Below, piece by piece: positions 17,186 to 26,513 of a stretch of 64,000 nt of DNA. Source of the stretch: Chloroflexota bacterium. Its GTDB lineage: Bacteria > Chloroflexota > Dehalococcoidia > JABGRK01. The notes under the pieces were generated by a model, which was given only the letters and a program-made list of their open reading frames with translations, did no database searches and was not told the DNA's origin. Made by a program: the position numbers and the translations under genes. The stretch spans positions 62,001-126,000 of the forward strand of contig JABGRK010000018.1 in the NCBI GenBank assembly GCA_018648325.1. The letters run 5' to 3'. Position 1 is the stretch's first letter. Each line of letters starts with the position of its first letter.

Positions 17186-17200
17186 TATCGTGCCACGATA
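17186..17200. promoter_or_regulatory. Probable MarR operator
   Basis: TATCGTG-C-CACGATA, a perfect palindrome in the MarR leader. CGATAT or its reverse recurs near 17258, 17285 and 17329 across the divergent promoter region. Confidence 0.6.
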
Positions 17201-17262
17201 TACTAACATGTATAGCGCTATTTTACAAATGAACTAGTATCTGCGATCATTTTCAGTCGATA

Positions 17263-17292
17263 TTGACAGTAATATATGGAATGCGATATACT
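17263..17292 (+). promoter_or_regulatory. Promoter of the aminotransferase operon
   Basis: TTGACA (17263-17268), 18-base spacer, TATACT (17287-17292). It is flanked by CGATAT elements resembling the MarR operator half-site. ATG lies 57 bases downstream of the -10. Confidence 0.55.
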
Positions 17293-17349
17293 CGACGAAC
17301 GATTATTCTATACTAATCCATTATCGACTAAATATCGAAGCGAGGTCCC

Positions 17350-18696
17350 ATGAGCAACATTATAGAGCAGTACAAACAGTCGCACCCAAAATCAGGCCAG
17401 CTGCACGAGAGGGCGCTTGCGTCTTTTGCCGGAGACGGAGCAACACATACCGGGCGCATTCTCGATCCATACAGGCCATATATAACCCACGCCAAAGGCT
17501 CGCGCAAATGGGACGTGGATGGAAACGAGTACATTGATTTCGTGACGGGGCATGGTTCGCTGATACTGGGGCACTGCCACCCGGACATTGTTGCCGCCAT
17601 TCAGGAGCAGGCAGCCAAAGGCGTTCACTTCGGCGAAAACCATCAGTTGGAAATTGAGTGGGCAGAGTTAATAAAAAGCATGGTGCCGTCAGCGCAAAGG
17701 GTAGAATTCTTCCCCTGCGGCAATGAGGCCAACATGATGGCGATGCGCCTTTGCCGTGCCTTTACCGGCAAACAAAAGATGCTCAAATTTGCGCACCATT
17801 TCCACGGCTGGAACGATCACCTGACAGGGCCGGGGGCATCCGGAACATTATCAGTAGATAACGAGGTTAACACCGTCAACATACCAGCACATGATCTGGA
17901 TTTGCTTGAAAAAGAACTCAAAACGGGCCAGTACGCCGCACTTTTCACCGAGGGTGGAGGCGCCAGTTTGGGCGGTATGCAGCCGCTGGACCCAGAGTTT
18001 ACCCGTGCCATACCGGCGCTTTGCCAAAAATATGGAACTGTATGGGTGCTCGACGAAGTGGTTACCGGATTCCGTGACTACGCATCCGGCGACAAACAAT
18101 GCTGGCAATCGCTGGTAGGCGTAAAACCTGATCTAACCACAACTGGCAAATGCGCCGGTGGAGGACTGGGAGCAGGGGTACTGATGGGACGCGCCGATAT
18201 AATGGAGGGGTTCAGCCCTAAAAAGGGCAAAGCACGCATCGGTCATTCCGGCACGTGGAACGGTAACCCTCTCACCTCAGCCGCGGGAATTGCCGCATGC
18301 AAGCTGTACACAACTGCTGAGCCTCAGCGTATAGCAGCCGAAAACGCTGCCTATTTTCGCAAAAAAGGCAATGAATACCTGAAGGCAAACGACATAAGCG
18401 GTCGGCTATATAGCAGATCGATAACCCACTTTTATATAGGCCCGATCGACTATGAGCCTAAAGATGACACTATGGTGCCCACCAGAAATTACGACAATTT
18501 GAGAAACCCGAAGCTGGCCCCTATGAAAGCGCGTTTGTGCCTGCATCTACTGCAACGCGGTGTTGCAACACTGGGCGGACGAGCGTTTATCTTTAGTTGC
18601 GTACATACTAAGCAGGATGTGGACAAGACCATAAACGCTTTAGCGGATAGCATAGATGCAATGAAAAAGGATGGCACATTTATTAACGAATTTTAA
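17350..18696 (+). CDS. Class-III aminotransferase, glutamate-1-semialdehyde aminomutase-like
   Basis: 448-residue PLP enzyme. Signature parts: GNEYIDFVTGHGSLILGHCHP near 56-76, SAQRVEFFPCGNEANMMAMR near 115-132, WVLDEVVTGFR near 232-242, and PLP lysine K267 in TTTGKCAGGGLGAG. Related to HemL but probably not tetrapyrrole synthesis: it is longer, has extra C-terminal residues, and sits with a DapB-like dehydrogenase and an isochorismatase-like hydrolase, not with hem genes. Could be an aminotransferase or aminomutase of an amino-acid catabolic route. Followed after 31 bases by the dehydrogenase. Confidence 0.85.
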   Translation: MSNIIEQYKQSHPKSGQLHERALASFAGDGATHTGRILDPYRPYITHAKGSRKWDVDGNEYIDFVTGHGSLILGHCHPDIVAAIQEQAAKGVHFGENHQLEIEWAELIKSMVPSAQRVEFFPCGNEANMMAMRLCRAFTGKQKMLKFAHHFHGWNDHLTGPGASGTLSVDNEVNTVNIPAHDLDLLEKELKTGQYAALFTEGGGASLGGMQPLDPEFTRAIPALCQKYGTVWVLDEVVTGFRDYASGDKQCWQSLVGVKPDLTTTGKCAGGGLGAGVLMGRADIMEGFSPKKGKARIGHSGTWNGNPLTSAAGIAACKLYTTAEPQRIAAENAAYFRKKGNEYLKANDISGRLYSRSITHFYIGPIDYEPKDDTMVPTRNYDNLRNPKLAPMKARLCLHLLQRGVATLGGRAFIFSCVHTKQDVDKTINALADSIDAMKKDGTFINEF

Positions 18697-18727
18697 ATAT
18701 TTACTATATATGTGAAAGGGAATATAA

Positions 18728-19735
18728 ATGACAAACAGTATAAAAGCAGTTCAATTCGGTTGCGGGCCGGTGGGATGCGCCGTAGCCAAAATGGCAAACA
18801 AAAGAAACAATATAGAGCTGGTGGGAGCGGTTGATGTCGACCCTGCCAAAAAAGGCAAAGATCTGGGCGAAGTAATGGGTTTGGACAGCAAACTGGGAAT
18901 TGCCATAACCGATGACATCAAAAACGTGCTTGCCAAACATAAAGTAGACGTGGTATTTCATCAGACCGTATCAACAATGGATAAGGCCACCCCGCAACTG
19001 GTGATGCTGGCAGGACTGGGGCTTAACGTGGTGTCCACCGCAGAGGAACTTTCCTATCCATACATCGCCAATCCGGACAGGGCCAAACAGATCGACGATG
19101 CGGCAAAGGCAGGTAATGCATCGATTCTGGGTACGGGAATAAATCCCGGCTTTTTGCAGGACAGCTGGCCCATAGCCATGACAGCCCTTTGCGAAAAAGT
19201 AGAGCATATCAAATCGGTCAGGGTGCAAAACGCCATAACACGCAGGCTGCCGTTCCAGAAGAAAATTGGTGCCGGATGCACACTGGAAGAGTTCGCCAAA
19301 CTGGTTGAGGCTAAAACACTCAGACATGTCGGCCTTACCGAATCGATGTATATGATAGCAGCATCTTTAGGCTGGCAGATGGACAAGGTCACCGAGAGCA
19401 TCGATCCCGTCATTGCTACTCAGCCAGCCAAAAGCCCGTATATAACCGTAGAGCCGGGACAGGCGGCAGGTGTCAGGCAGGTTGGTCTTGGATATATAAA
19501 CGGCAAGGAAGTCATGCAACTGATCTTTGAGGCATCGCTGATAGTGCCGGAGTCATATGATGCGGTGTATATTACGGGTACACCCGATATGGAAGTGGTT
19601 GTCAAAGGCGGAGTTCACGGGGATATCGGTACGGCATCAATGGTGGTAAACTGTGCACATCGCGTGGTTGAGGCAGCAGCCGGACTTGTAACCATGAACG
19701 AACTTCCGCTGGTAAGCTGCTCGGCCGATAAATAA
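18728..19735 (+). CDS. DapB-like NAD(P)-dependent amine dehydrogenase
   Basis: 335 residues with an N-terminal Rossmann fold (QFGCGPVGCAVAKMA, residues 9-23) and a C-terminal catalytic region resembling dihydrodipicolinate reductase and 2,4-diaminopentanoate dehydrogenase of ornithine fermentation. Marks include VDVDPAKKGKDLGEVMG, STAEELSYPY, and ILGTGINPGFLQDSWPI. Since dapB-like lysine genes are absent here, a catabolic dehydrogenase on an amino or diamino acid is more likely. RBS AAAGGG before the ATG. Same operon as the aminotransferase; the isochorismatase-like gene follows after 75 bases. Confidence 0.78.
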   Translation: MTNSIKAVQFGCGPVGCAVAKMANKRNNIELVGAVDVDPAKKGKDLGEVMGLDSKLGIAITDDIKNVLAKHKVDVVFHQTVSTMDKATPQLVMLAGLGLNVVSTAEELSYPYIANPDRAKQIDDAAKAGNASILGTGINPGFLQDSWPIAMTALCEKVEHIKSVRVQNAITRRLPFQKKIGAGCTLEEFAKLVEAKTLRHVGLTESMYMIAASLGWQMDKVTESIDPVIATQPAKSPYITVEPGQAAGVRQVGLGYINGKEVMQLIFEASLIVPESYDAVYITGTPDMEVVVKGGVHGDIGTASMVVNCAHRVVEAAAGLVTMNELPLVSCSADK

Positions 19736-19810
19736 ATTCGTATTCTACAGCGGATAACTTCGGTTCACATCGCGATACATACGTAGTAATCGTCGGAAAT
19801 GAGGTAAGCA

Positions 19811-20437
19811 ATGGAAGTACTATCAACGCTTGATCAAAAAATAGCGCCTGAGCACACCGCAATCGTGGTTATCGATATGCAAAACGACTTCTGCGACCCC
19901 AAGGGATTTGTAGCTGCAAAGCGTGGCACCGATCTTACCGACACACGCGCAATCATACCGGGGATTACTAAGCTGCTGGATAAGGCGCGTGAGGTAAAAA
20001 CAAAGGTCATACTGGTTCAAATGTCCACCACAGATGATGACCTCACCGGCCCAATAATGGACAGGCTCAGCCGAATCAATGCAAACGAGCGCTCGTGCCC
20101 GCAAGGGAGTTGGGGCGCCCAGCTTATACCGGAAATTAAGCCCGCGCCGGACGATATCATTATCTATAAAACAAGGTATAGCGCTTTTATCAAAACCGGC
20201 CTTGAGGAAAAATTAAAGGAAATGGGAATAAAAACGCTCATCGTAACCGGCGTTGCCACCAACGTATGCGTTGAAAGTACGGTTCGCGACGGATATATGC
20301 TGGATTTCTACATGGTAGTGCCGCAGGACTTGGTGGCATGCGCCCATAAAGAATTGCAGGACGTCAGTATGAAAAATCTGGCTGCTTACTTTGCCACAAT
20401 TACAGACTCTGATGAAGTACTAAAGGCATTGGGATAA
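19811..20437 (+). CDS. Isochorismatase-like cysteine hydrolase
   Basis: 208 residues. Catalytic triad of the family is visible: D22 in VVIDMQNDF, K120 in IIYKTRYSAF, and C153 in VTGVATNVCVES, with the cis-peptide region typical of the fold. The sequence is closer in style to ureidoacrylate/N-carbamoylsarcosine amidohydrolases (RutB-like) than to true isochorismatases, so a C-N bond in an amide or carbamate is a likely target. RBS GAGG nine bases upstream of ATG. Third gene of the MarR-linked operon. Confidence 0.85.
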   Translation: MEVLSTLDQKIAPEHTAIVVIDMQNDFCDPKGFVAAKRGTDLTDTRAIIPGITKLLDKAREVKTKVILVQMSTTDDDLTGPIMDRLSRINANERSCPQGSWGAQLIPEIKPAPDDIIIYKTRYSAFIKTGLEEKLKEMGIKTLIVTGVATNVCVESTVRDGYMLDFYMVVPQDLVACAHKELQDVSMKNLAAYFATITDSDEVLKALG

Positions 20438-20455
20438 ATGACGGCCGGGCTTCAA

Positions 20456-21394
20456 TCAGTGGTGGTGACCGGTATCCTGAGGGCGGCTCAAAGTGCAAAT
20501 AGCGCCATCGGCACAGGCATTGCAGGCCTCACACTCAAGCTGTAGTGTGGTATGCGTTATACGGAAATCATGCTCCAGCTTGTGGTTGACTTTTTCCAGT
20601 ATCTCGGCGGAGTGGCTGACCATCCTGTCCTGTATCAGAAGATGCGCGCTTAGTGCGTATATGCCCGATGTTATGGTCCAGACGTGGATATCCCCAACGC
20701 CGTCCACGCCATCAACCTGTTTGATCGACTGAACAACCTTTTCGATGTCTATATGCTTGGGGGTTGCTTCCAATAGAATGTCGGCAGCCTCCCTGACTAT
20801 TCGCACTGCTCCAAAAAGTATGATCACCCCGATGATAACGGCGATGATGGGGTCAGCATAGGCCCATCCCGTGGTAAGAATAATGATACCGGCAATTATT
20901 ACACCAACCGACGAGATGGTATCACCAACGATGTGCCAGAAAGCAGCCTTTATATTGAGATTGCCGTGGCTCGCTCCTTTTAGCAGGTATATTCCGGCAA
21001 TATTAGCGACCAGCCCCACTGCGGCCACAATTAACATTAGCGGCGCCTGCACATCAGGCGGATCGGAAAATCGCTGATAGGCCTCATAGAAAATATATGC
21101 GGCTACCACAATGAGGATGACACCATTTGCCAGTGCAGCCATTATCTCTATGCGATGATAGCCATAGGTTCTGCTTGCCGAAGCCGGTCTTCTGGCGATA
21201 GTAATAGCAAAAAGACTTAACGATAGTGCCAGCGAGTCTACAAGCATATGTCCGGCATCACCGATAAGCGCTAGAGAACCGCTGATAAAGCCGCCAGCAA
21301 TCTCAGCGACCATGACCACAAGAACGATGGCCAGCGAAATCTTTAGCGGTTTGCCACTGACGGCACCATGATTATGTGAACCGTGATCGTGCAT
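20456..21394 (-). CDS. Cation diffusion facilitator, Zn/Co efflux type
   Basis: 312-residue CDF antiporter in the cytoplasmic membrane. Six membrane helices expected; metal site on helix II DAGHMLVD (D46, H49, D53) and on helix V HIVGDTISSVGV. N-terminal His-rich MHDHGSHNHG, and a C-terminal cytoplasmic domain (HIDIEKVVQSIKQVDGV then HDVH-like VGDIHVWTITSG) ending in a Cys/His-rich tail, CEACNACADGAIC...DTGHHH, that could bind metal. Most like CzcD/ZitB. Convergent with the isochorismatase-like gene, single transcript. Confidence 0.92.
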   Translation of the reverse strand: MHDHGSHNHGAVSGKPLKISLAIVLVVMVAEIAGGFISGSLALIGDAGHMLVDSLALSLSLFAITIARRPASASRTYGYHRIEIMAALANGVILIVVAAYIFYEAYQRFSDPPDVQAPLMLIVAAVGLVANIAGIYLLKGASHGNLNIKAAFWHIVGDTISSVGVIIAGIIILTTGWAYADPIIAVIIGVIILFGAVRIVREAADILLEATPKHIDIEKVVQSIKQVDGVDGVGDIHVWTITSGIYALSAHLLIQDRMVSHSAEILEKVNHKLEHDFRITHTTLQLECEACNACADGAICTLSRPQDTGHHH

Positions 21395-21410
21395 TAAACA
21401 CCAACCTTAA

Positions 21411-22814
21411 TTACAAATCGAAAACCTTGCCCGGATTAAGGATGCAATTGGGATCAAACGCTGCCTTTACCCTTCGCATCAGATCGATTTTGTGCTCATC
21501 CATTGCTATATGCAAATACTTTTTCTTTTCATATCCAATGCCATGCTCACCGGAAATAGTACCACCCATGGCAACCGCAGCGCTGTATATCTCGTTCATC
21601 ATCTCAGGTACTTTTGACTCCCACTCATCAGGAGCAATCCCCTTGCCCATCAGATGCAAATGAACGTTGCCATCACCGGCATGCCCGGGCGCGGTTATGG
21701 AAATCTTGTAGCGAATTGAAATCCCCTTCACATGCGATACAAAGTCGGCAATGCGGCTGCGAGGCACCACGGCATCGACAACCTCGATGGGATCGTAGCG
21801 GCGTATGGCCGGGAACATCTTCTCGCGAGCCTCAAGAAGCTCTCGTTTGGCATGCTCACCGGTGGGTATATAAACATCCACAGCCCCGTTTGTGGTGCAC
21901 ACTTCAGAAATACGATTGGCTGATTCATAGACCTCATCAGAGGTAGCACCTTCCAGTATCACCAGCAAAAAAGCTGGATTCTCACTAAAGGGTATTTTGC
22001 GCTCCAGATACTGCTCAATCATATCTATAATATCTTTTTCCAGAAATTCCAAGCCTATTACAGGTACGCCGGTTTTTAGTATTTGAGGAACGGTTTTTAT
22101 GGCCTGTTGCAAACTCGTGAACGGTACCCACAATACCTCGCGCATACCCGGAGGCGTGGACAGCTTGAGTATAACCTCGGTGATAACAGCCAGAGTCCCC
22201 TCAGAACCAATAAGCAGTTGAGTAAGATCATAGCCGGTGGAGCATTTGACGTACTTACCACCCGTTCTGACAATCTGCCCCGTTGACAGTACTGCTTCTA
22301 ACCCCAAAACAAAGCTGCGGGTAACGCCATACCTTACCGCGCGCATACCACCTGCATTGGTGGCAACGTTGCCCCCGATAAAAGCGCTCTTCTCGCCGGG
22401 ATACAATGGATAATATAGACCTTCGGCCTCTACTGCCTGGCACAGGTCCATCAGCCGTACACCGGGTTGCGTAACAACCACGAAGTTGTCTGCATCGATC
22501 TCCAGTATGCGGTTCATGCGTTCCATCGACAGCACTATACCGCCCTTGATGGGCACGGCACCACCGCTGATCCCTGTACCTGCGCCGCGGGGTGTGACCG
22601 CGATTTTATTCTGATTTGCCAGCGCCAGTACCGCAGCAACTTCGGCAGTATCACCGGGCTTAACAACTATATCGGGATAGTGCGGTTTCGAGGTAGGAGA
22701 TTCATCTCCAGTGTACGATGCCATTTCTTCATGACCAGTTATCACGTTTTTAGCGCCAACGATTTGCGCCATGGTTTGAATAAGTATATCAGGCACTTTG
22801 AAATATCCCTCCAT
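21411..22814 (-). CDS. FAD-linked oxidase, GlcD/D-lactate dehydrogenase type
   Basis: 467 residues. FAD_binding_4 domain with TPRGAGTGISGGAVP (about 79-93) and GGNVATNAGGMRAVRYG (about 128-144), and the C-terminal FAD-oxidase domain ending GEHGIGYEKKKYL, then FDPNCILNPGKVFDL. Oxidises a 2-hydroxyacid such as glycolate or D-lactate. No Fe-S partner (GlcF type) is adjacent. ATG 22814 follows GGTGG; an alternative GTG at 22796 has GGAGGG ten bases upstream, and both are plausible starts. Confidence 0.9.
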   Translation of the reverse strand: MEGYFKVPDILIQTMAQIVGAKNVITGHEEMASYTGDESPTSKPHYPDIVVKPGDTAEVAAVLALANQNKIAVTPRGAGTGISGGAVPIKGGIVLSMERMNRILEIDADNFVVVTQPGVRLMDLCQAVEAEGLYYPLYPGEKSAFIGGNVATNAGGMRAVRYGVTRSFVLGLEAVLSTGQIVRTGGKYVKCSTGYDLTQLLIGSEGTLAVITEVILKLSTPPGMREVLWVPFTSLQQAIKTVPQILKTGVPVIGLEFLEKDIIDMIEQYLERKIPFSENPAFLLVILEGATSDEVYESANRISEVCTTNGAVDVYIPTGEHAKRELLEAREKMFPAIRRYDPIEVVDAVVPRSRIADFVSHVKGISIRYKISITAPGHAGDGNVHLHLMGKGIAPDEWESKVPEMMNEIYSAAVAMGGTISGEHGIGYEKKKYLHIAMDEHKIDLMRRVKAAFDPNCILNPGKVFDL

Positions 22815-22901
22815 CAGTCACCACCTGCAAATAATTGCTGTCTATTTTTACCGCATAACAGCATAAACTGCAACAGGTGAAAAAGTTGTTTCCCTTAATT
22901 T

Positions 22902-22924
22902 AAAAACCCAGCACTAAGGCTGGG
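22902..22924 (-). terminator. Intrinsic terminator after fmdB-like gene
   Basis: CCCAGC (22907-22912) and GCTGGG (22919-22924) with a six-base loop; on the minus strand followed by TTTTTAAATT. It ends the grpE-dnaK-fmdB side transcript. Confidence 0.7.
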
Positions 22925-22964
22925 CTTCGTTTTCCTAATTTAATTGTGCATACAAGGGCTAGAG

Positions 22965-23297
22965 TTAGTTAGCCTCACTTTTGCTATCCGTACTCGCTTT
23001 TGAGCCATTGTTTTTAGAGTCGGCTTTTGGTGCTTCCTTTTTGGTCTCTTTGGCTTCGGCTGGTTTTGCTTCAGTATCAGATTCCGAACCGTTGTCTCTC
23101 TTGCTGGGGCCGGAATTGCCCCTACCATAGTCGGTGCTATAAAAGCCCGATCCCTTATATATAACCGTTACTGGTGAAAACATGCGTTTACCATCGCCCT
23201 CGCAAACAGGACAAATGGCTTTATCTTCATCATGAAAGCCGCGTCTTACCTCAAATTGCTTTGAGCACTCGGCACACTCGTATTCATACACAGGCAT
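22965..23297 (-). CDS. FmdB-family zinc ribbon protein
   Basis: 110 residues from ATG 23297 (RBS GGGAG nine bases upstream); the start MPVYEYECAECSKQFEV is the normal FmdB beginning. Single zinc ribbon with C-x2-C in YECAECSK and CPVCEGDGKRMF. The second half (from about residue 60) is low-complexity and charged, rich in K, E, S and N, with no fold. FmdB-type proteins are putative regulators; the role is unproven. Follows glutaredoxin-PDZ by 66 bases on the same strand. Confidence 0.85.
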   Translation of the reverse strand: MPVYEYECAECSKQFEVRRGFHDEDKAICPVCEGDGKRMFSPVTVIYKGSGFYSTDYGRGNSGPSKRDNGSESDTEAKPAEAKETKKEAPKADSKNNGSKASTDSKSEAN

Positions 23298-23363
23298 ATT
23301 GTTTAACTCCCAAAACATCGGATAGTACACTACTTTTTATGATACCACATATACAACCCTATG

Positions 23364-23867
23364 TTAAACCGTAGTCTCAGATTTTATGTTATCTGTCCCC
23401 CTGATAAAACCTATGGACACCTTGCTGCCGGACTCAAGCGCACCTAGCGCCTTTGCCAAATCAGCAGCATTTGTTATTGATTGCGTATTGAGTTCGGTGA
23501 TGATATCGCCTTGCATCAACCCGGCGTTTTGCCCCGGCAAACCCTGCTGCACATGTCCAACCAATGCTCCTGCCTTCTGCGCTGTTTTATCGGCATCGGC
23601 TATTTTGATCCCAAAGCGGGGCTTTTTCGAACTGGCGGCGGCGGCAAGCGCCTGATCCAGCGCCGGTCGATTAAATCCGATTATGGGCTGGCCGTTAACG
23701 ACTATAACCGGAACGCCGGTCTGCCCGGTAAGCTTCATTATCTCAACACCAGCCTGGGCGTCAGCGGATATGTCCCGTTCTGTATACCTAACTCCCTTTT
23801 GTGCCAGATACGCCTTCGCCTGATGACAGTAACCACATGTGGGTGATGTATATAAAACAACGCTCAT
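23364..23867 (-). CDS. Glutaredoxin-PDZ fusion protein
   Basis: 167 residues. N-terminal glutaredoxin/NrdH-like thiol domain with the active-site CGYC (C11, C14) and cis-proline TGVPVIVVNGQ (about 51-61). It is joined by an alanine-rich linker to a PDZ domain (about 85-160): FGIKIADADKTAQKAGALVG (divided), LPGQNAGLMQGDIITELN, KVSIGFIRG. PDZ domains usually sit on membrane or periplasmic proteases; here there is no signal peptide and the protein should be cytosolic. Lies downstream of dnaK (gap 102 bases), suggesting a link to protein quality control or redox stress. Confidence 0.85.
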   Translation of the reverse strand: MSVVLYTSPTCGYCHQAKAYLAQKGVRYTERDISADAQAGVEIMKLTGQTGVPVIVVNGQPIIGFNRPALDQALAAAASSKKPRFGIKIADADKTAQKAGALVGHVQQGLPGQNAGLMQGDIITELNTQSITNAADLAKALGALESGSKVSIGFIRGTDNIKSETTV

Positions 23868-23969
23868 CTTATCTCTCCCTTATAGTGTTCATATTGAAGC
23901 CAAACTTATACTAAGCACAGGGGCAGAGCTTTTAAGCCCTGCCCCCACATTATATCAATAAATGTCTAC

Positions 23970-25892
23970 TTATACTTCGCGGAATTCGCCTTCCACCGTG
24001 CCCTCATCGGCGCAACTGCCATCAGCACATCCACCGTCTGAACAACTGCCATCGGCACATCCACCACCAGCGTCTGACCCGGCACCGGGCTGACTGTAAA
24101 CCGCCTCACCTATTTTTTGTGCCACAGCTTCCAGATCATCCTTGGCGCTTTTTATCTGATCAATTGTTCCGCTGGTTAGCGCAGAGCGAAGGGCTGCGAT
24201 CTTGCCCTCAACCTCGCTCTTGATCTCAGATGAGACCTTATCTCCTGACTCACTAAGTGTCTTTTCAATGCTGTAGGCCAGGTTATCAGCGTGGTTTTTT
24301 ATCTCGATCTCCTCGCGCCGTATCTTATCGTCCTCGGCGTGGGTCTCCGCCTCATTTACCATACGATCTATATCATCTTTGGTAAGACCGGAGTTGGCGG
24401 TAATAGTTATCTTCTGCTCCTTGCCAGTGCCATTATCTTTAGCCGATACATTAAGTATGCCGCTGGCATCAAGATCAAATGTAACCTCGATTTGAGGCAT
24501 TCCTCTGAAAGCAGGCGCTATACCATCAAGCTTGAACCGCCCGATGGACTTGTTCTCTGAAGCCATAGGCCGCTCGCCCTGCAATACATGCACATCAACT
24601 TCCGGCTGCCCATCCGACGCAGTAGTAAATATCTCGCTCTTCTGCGTGGGTATAGTGGTGTTTCTGGTGATAAGCGGAGTCAGTACGCCGCCCATGGTCT
24701 CAATACCCAGCGTCAGCGGGGTAACATCCAGTAGCAGCACATCGCGAACCTCGCCTTTTAGCACGCCACCTTGTATGGCGGCACCCATGGCCACCACTTC
24801 ATCGGGATTAACGCCCTTGTGAGGATCCTTGCCAAATATCTCCTTTACCTTGTTTGCCACTGCAGGCATTCTGGTTTGACCGCCGACAAGAATAACCTCG
24901 CTGATATCGCTTGGCTTAACGCCTGCATCGGCAAGTGCCTGATTTACCGGTTTAACAGTTTTTTCAATAAGTTTAGCAACCAATTGCTCAAGCTTGGCCC
25001 GTGTCAGCGTCATATTGAGATGCTTGGGGCCCTCGGCATCGGCAGTTATGAACGGCAGATTTATCTCCGTTTGTTCAACAGAAGACAGGTCACATTTGGC
25101 CTTCTCCGCCGCTTCCTTCAGCCTTTGCAATGCAGCTCGGTCCTGTTTAAGATCAATACCCTGATCTTTCTTAAACTCGGCCACGATATGGTTTATTATC
25201 TTCTGATCAAAATCGTCACCACCCAGCAGCGTATCGCCGTTGGTTGATTTAACGTGGAATGTGCCCTCACCTATCTCCAGAATAGAGATATCGAAGGTGC
25301 CTCCACCCAGATCAAATACGGCGATGGTCTGCTCATCATTCTTATCAAGGCCATATGCCAACGCCGCAGCCGTAGGCTCATTGAATATCCTGAGAACTTC
25401 AAGCCCAGCGATTTTACCGGCGTCCTTGGTGGCCTGACGCTGCGAGTCATTGAAATACGCAGGTACAGTTATTACCGCCTGTGTAATCGGCTCACCCAGT
25501 TTAGCCTCGGCATCAGCTTTGATCTTCTGAAGAATCATTGCCGATATCTCCGGAGGCGCATAAGGCTTGCCCGACATGGCTACATGAGCATCACCATTTA
25601 ACGCCTCTGTGACCTTGTAAGGCAGCATTTTCAGTTCTTTTTGAACATCCTCATCCTTGAAGTTGCGCCCAATAAGGCGTTTGATGGAGAAAATAGTATT
25701 ATCCGAGTTGGTAACTGCCTGACGTTTTGCCGGCTGCCCAACCAGACGTTCTCCCGTTTTAGCGTTTAGCGCCACGACAGAGGGCGTGGTTCTACCACCG
25801 TCCTGATTTTCTAAAACAGTGGGATCACCAGCTTCGATGATCGCCATACAAGAGTTAGTGGTTCCCAAATCTATTCCTAGTACCTTACTCAT
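23970..25892 (-). CDS. dnaK: Chaperone DnaK (Hsp70) with cysteine-rich tail
   Basis: 640 residues. ATPase domain (about 1-380) starts [20 protein letters not shown] and holds the phosphate-binding [20 protein letters not shown] and [10 protein letters not shown] motifs; the substrate-binding domain follows ([20 protein letters not shown] region, helical lid). The last ~35 residues are unusual: repeated [18 protein letters not shown] units before a standard acidic end ([10 protein letters not shown]). Standard DnaK tails lack these cysteines. RBS AGGAGG seven bases before ATG. It follows grpE by 39 bases; dnaJ and hrcA are not in the run. Confidence 0.98.
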   Translation of the reverse strand: MSKVLGIDLGTTNSCMAIIEAGDPTVLENQDGGRTTPSVVALNAKTGERLVGQPAKRQAVTNSDNTIFSIKRLIGRNFKDEDVQKELKMLPYKVTEALNGDAHVAMSGKPYAPPEISAMILQKIKADAEAKLGEPITQAVITVPAYFNDSQRQATKDAGKIAGLEVLRIFNEPTAAALAYGLDKNDEQTIAVFDLGGGTFDISILEIGEGTFHVKSTNGDTLLGGDDFDQKIINHIVAEFKKDQGIDLKQDRAALQRLKEAAEKAKCDLSSVEQTEINLPFITADAEGPKHLNMTLTRAKLEQLVAKLIEKTVKPVNQALADAGVKPSDISEVILVGGQTRMPAVANKVKEIFGKDPHKGVNPDEVVAMGAAIQGGVLKGEVRDVLLLDVTPLTLGIETMGGVLTPLITRNTTIPTQKSEIFTTASDGQPEVDVHVLQGERPMASENKSIGRFKLDGIAPAFRGMPQIEVTFDLDASGILNVSAKDNGTGKEQKITITANSGLTKDDIDRMVNEAETHAEDDKIRREEIEIKNHADNLAYSIEKTLSESGDKVSSEIKSEVEGKIAALRSALTSGTIDQIKSAKDDLEAVAQKIGEAVYSQPGAGSDAGGGCADGSCSDGGCADGSCADEGTVEGEFREV

Positions 25893-25931
25893 TTTCTTTT
25901 CCTCCTATATCCATTTAAGTATTTTTTAAAG

Positions 25932-26504
25932 TTAACTCGACACAATTACCTGTGCCGGACGAATAATCTCGTCGTTAAGTTTGTAACCGTTTTTTATTAC
26001 TTCTTTGACCACACACTCATCATCATCCGCATTTTCATCACAGTAAATTGCCTCATGTTGCCGCGGATCAAACGCCTTGCCCTCAACGTCGATCTTTGTA
26101 ACACCCTCTTTTTCAAGAATCAAGGTTAGTTTATCCTTAATAAGCGTAATTCCTTTAAGCCACTCCGCTTGAGCCACATCCTGTGGAACCGAATCCAGCG
26201 CATAGTTGAAATCATCCAGCACCGGCAATAGCTTAAGTATCAGTTCCTTATTGGCGCATTCGACCTGCTGCTGGCGCTCGTTTTGCACACGACGCTTGTA
26301 GTTATCAAAATCAGCCTTTATCCGCAAGACTTGTTGCGTTGAGTCATCCACTGCCTCAGTTTCAATAACAGGTGGTCCTTGCACAACCGATGGTCTCAAC
26401 TCCGCTTCAAGTTCATCATCATCGCGATCGTTAGATCCGCCGAGCCAGTCGGAATCCCGCAAGCGGTTGCTGCATCGATTTTTGCTATTATCAAAACCAA
26501 ACAT
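25932..26504 (-). CDS. grpE: Nucleotide exchange factor GrpE
   Basis: 190 residues. The coiled-coil and four-helix region is at about 55-125 (VLRIKADFDNYKRRVQNERQQ divided), and the C-terminal beta domain ends FDPRQHEAIY...KNGYKLNDEIIRPAQVIVS, the GrpE signature. The first ~45 residues are disordered and charged (SNDRDDDELEAEL). RBS AGGAGG six bases before ATG. Works as dimer to release ADP from DnaK, encoded directly downstream. Confidence 0.95.
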   Translation of the reverse strand: MFGFDNSKNRCSNRLRDSDWLGGSNDRDDDELEAELRPSVVQGPPVIETEAVDDSTQQVLRIKADFDNYKRRVQNERQQQVECANKELILKLLPVLDDFNYALDSVPQDVAQAEWLKGITLIKDKLTLILEKEGVTKIDVEGKAFDPRQHEAIYCDENADDDECVVKEVIKNGYKLNDEIIRPAQVIVSS

Positions 26505-26513
26505 GCATGCCTC

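Noticed and set aside
17350-18696. Assignment as HemL for haem synthesis
   Set aside because: No hem neighbours, atypical length, and position in an amino-acid-type cluster; kept as HemL-like only.
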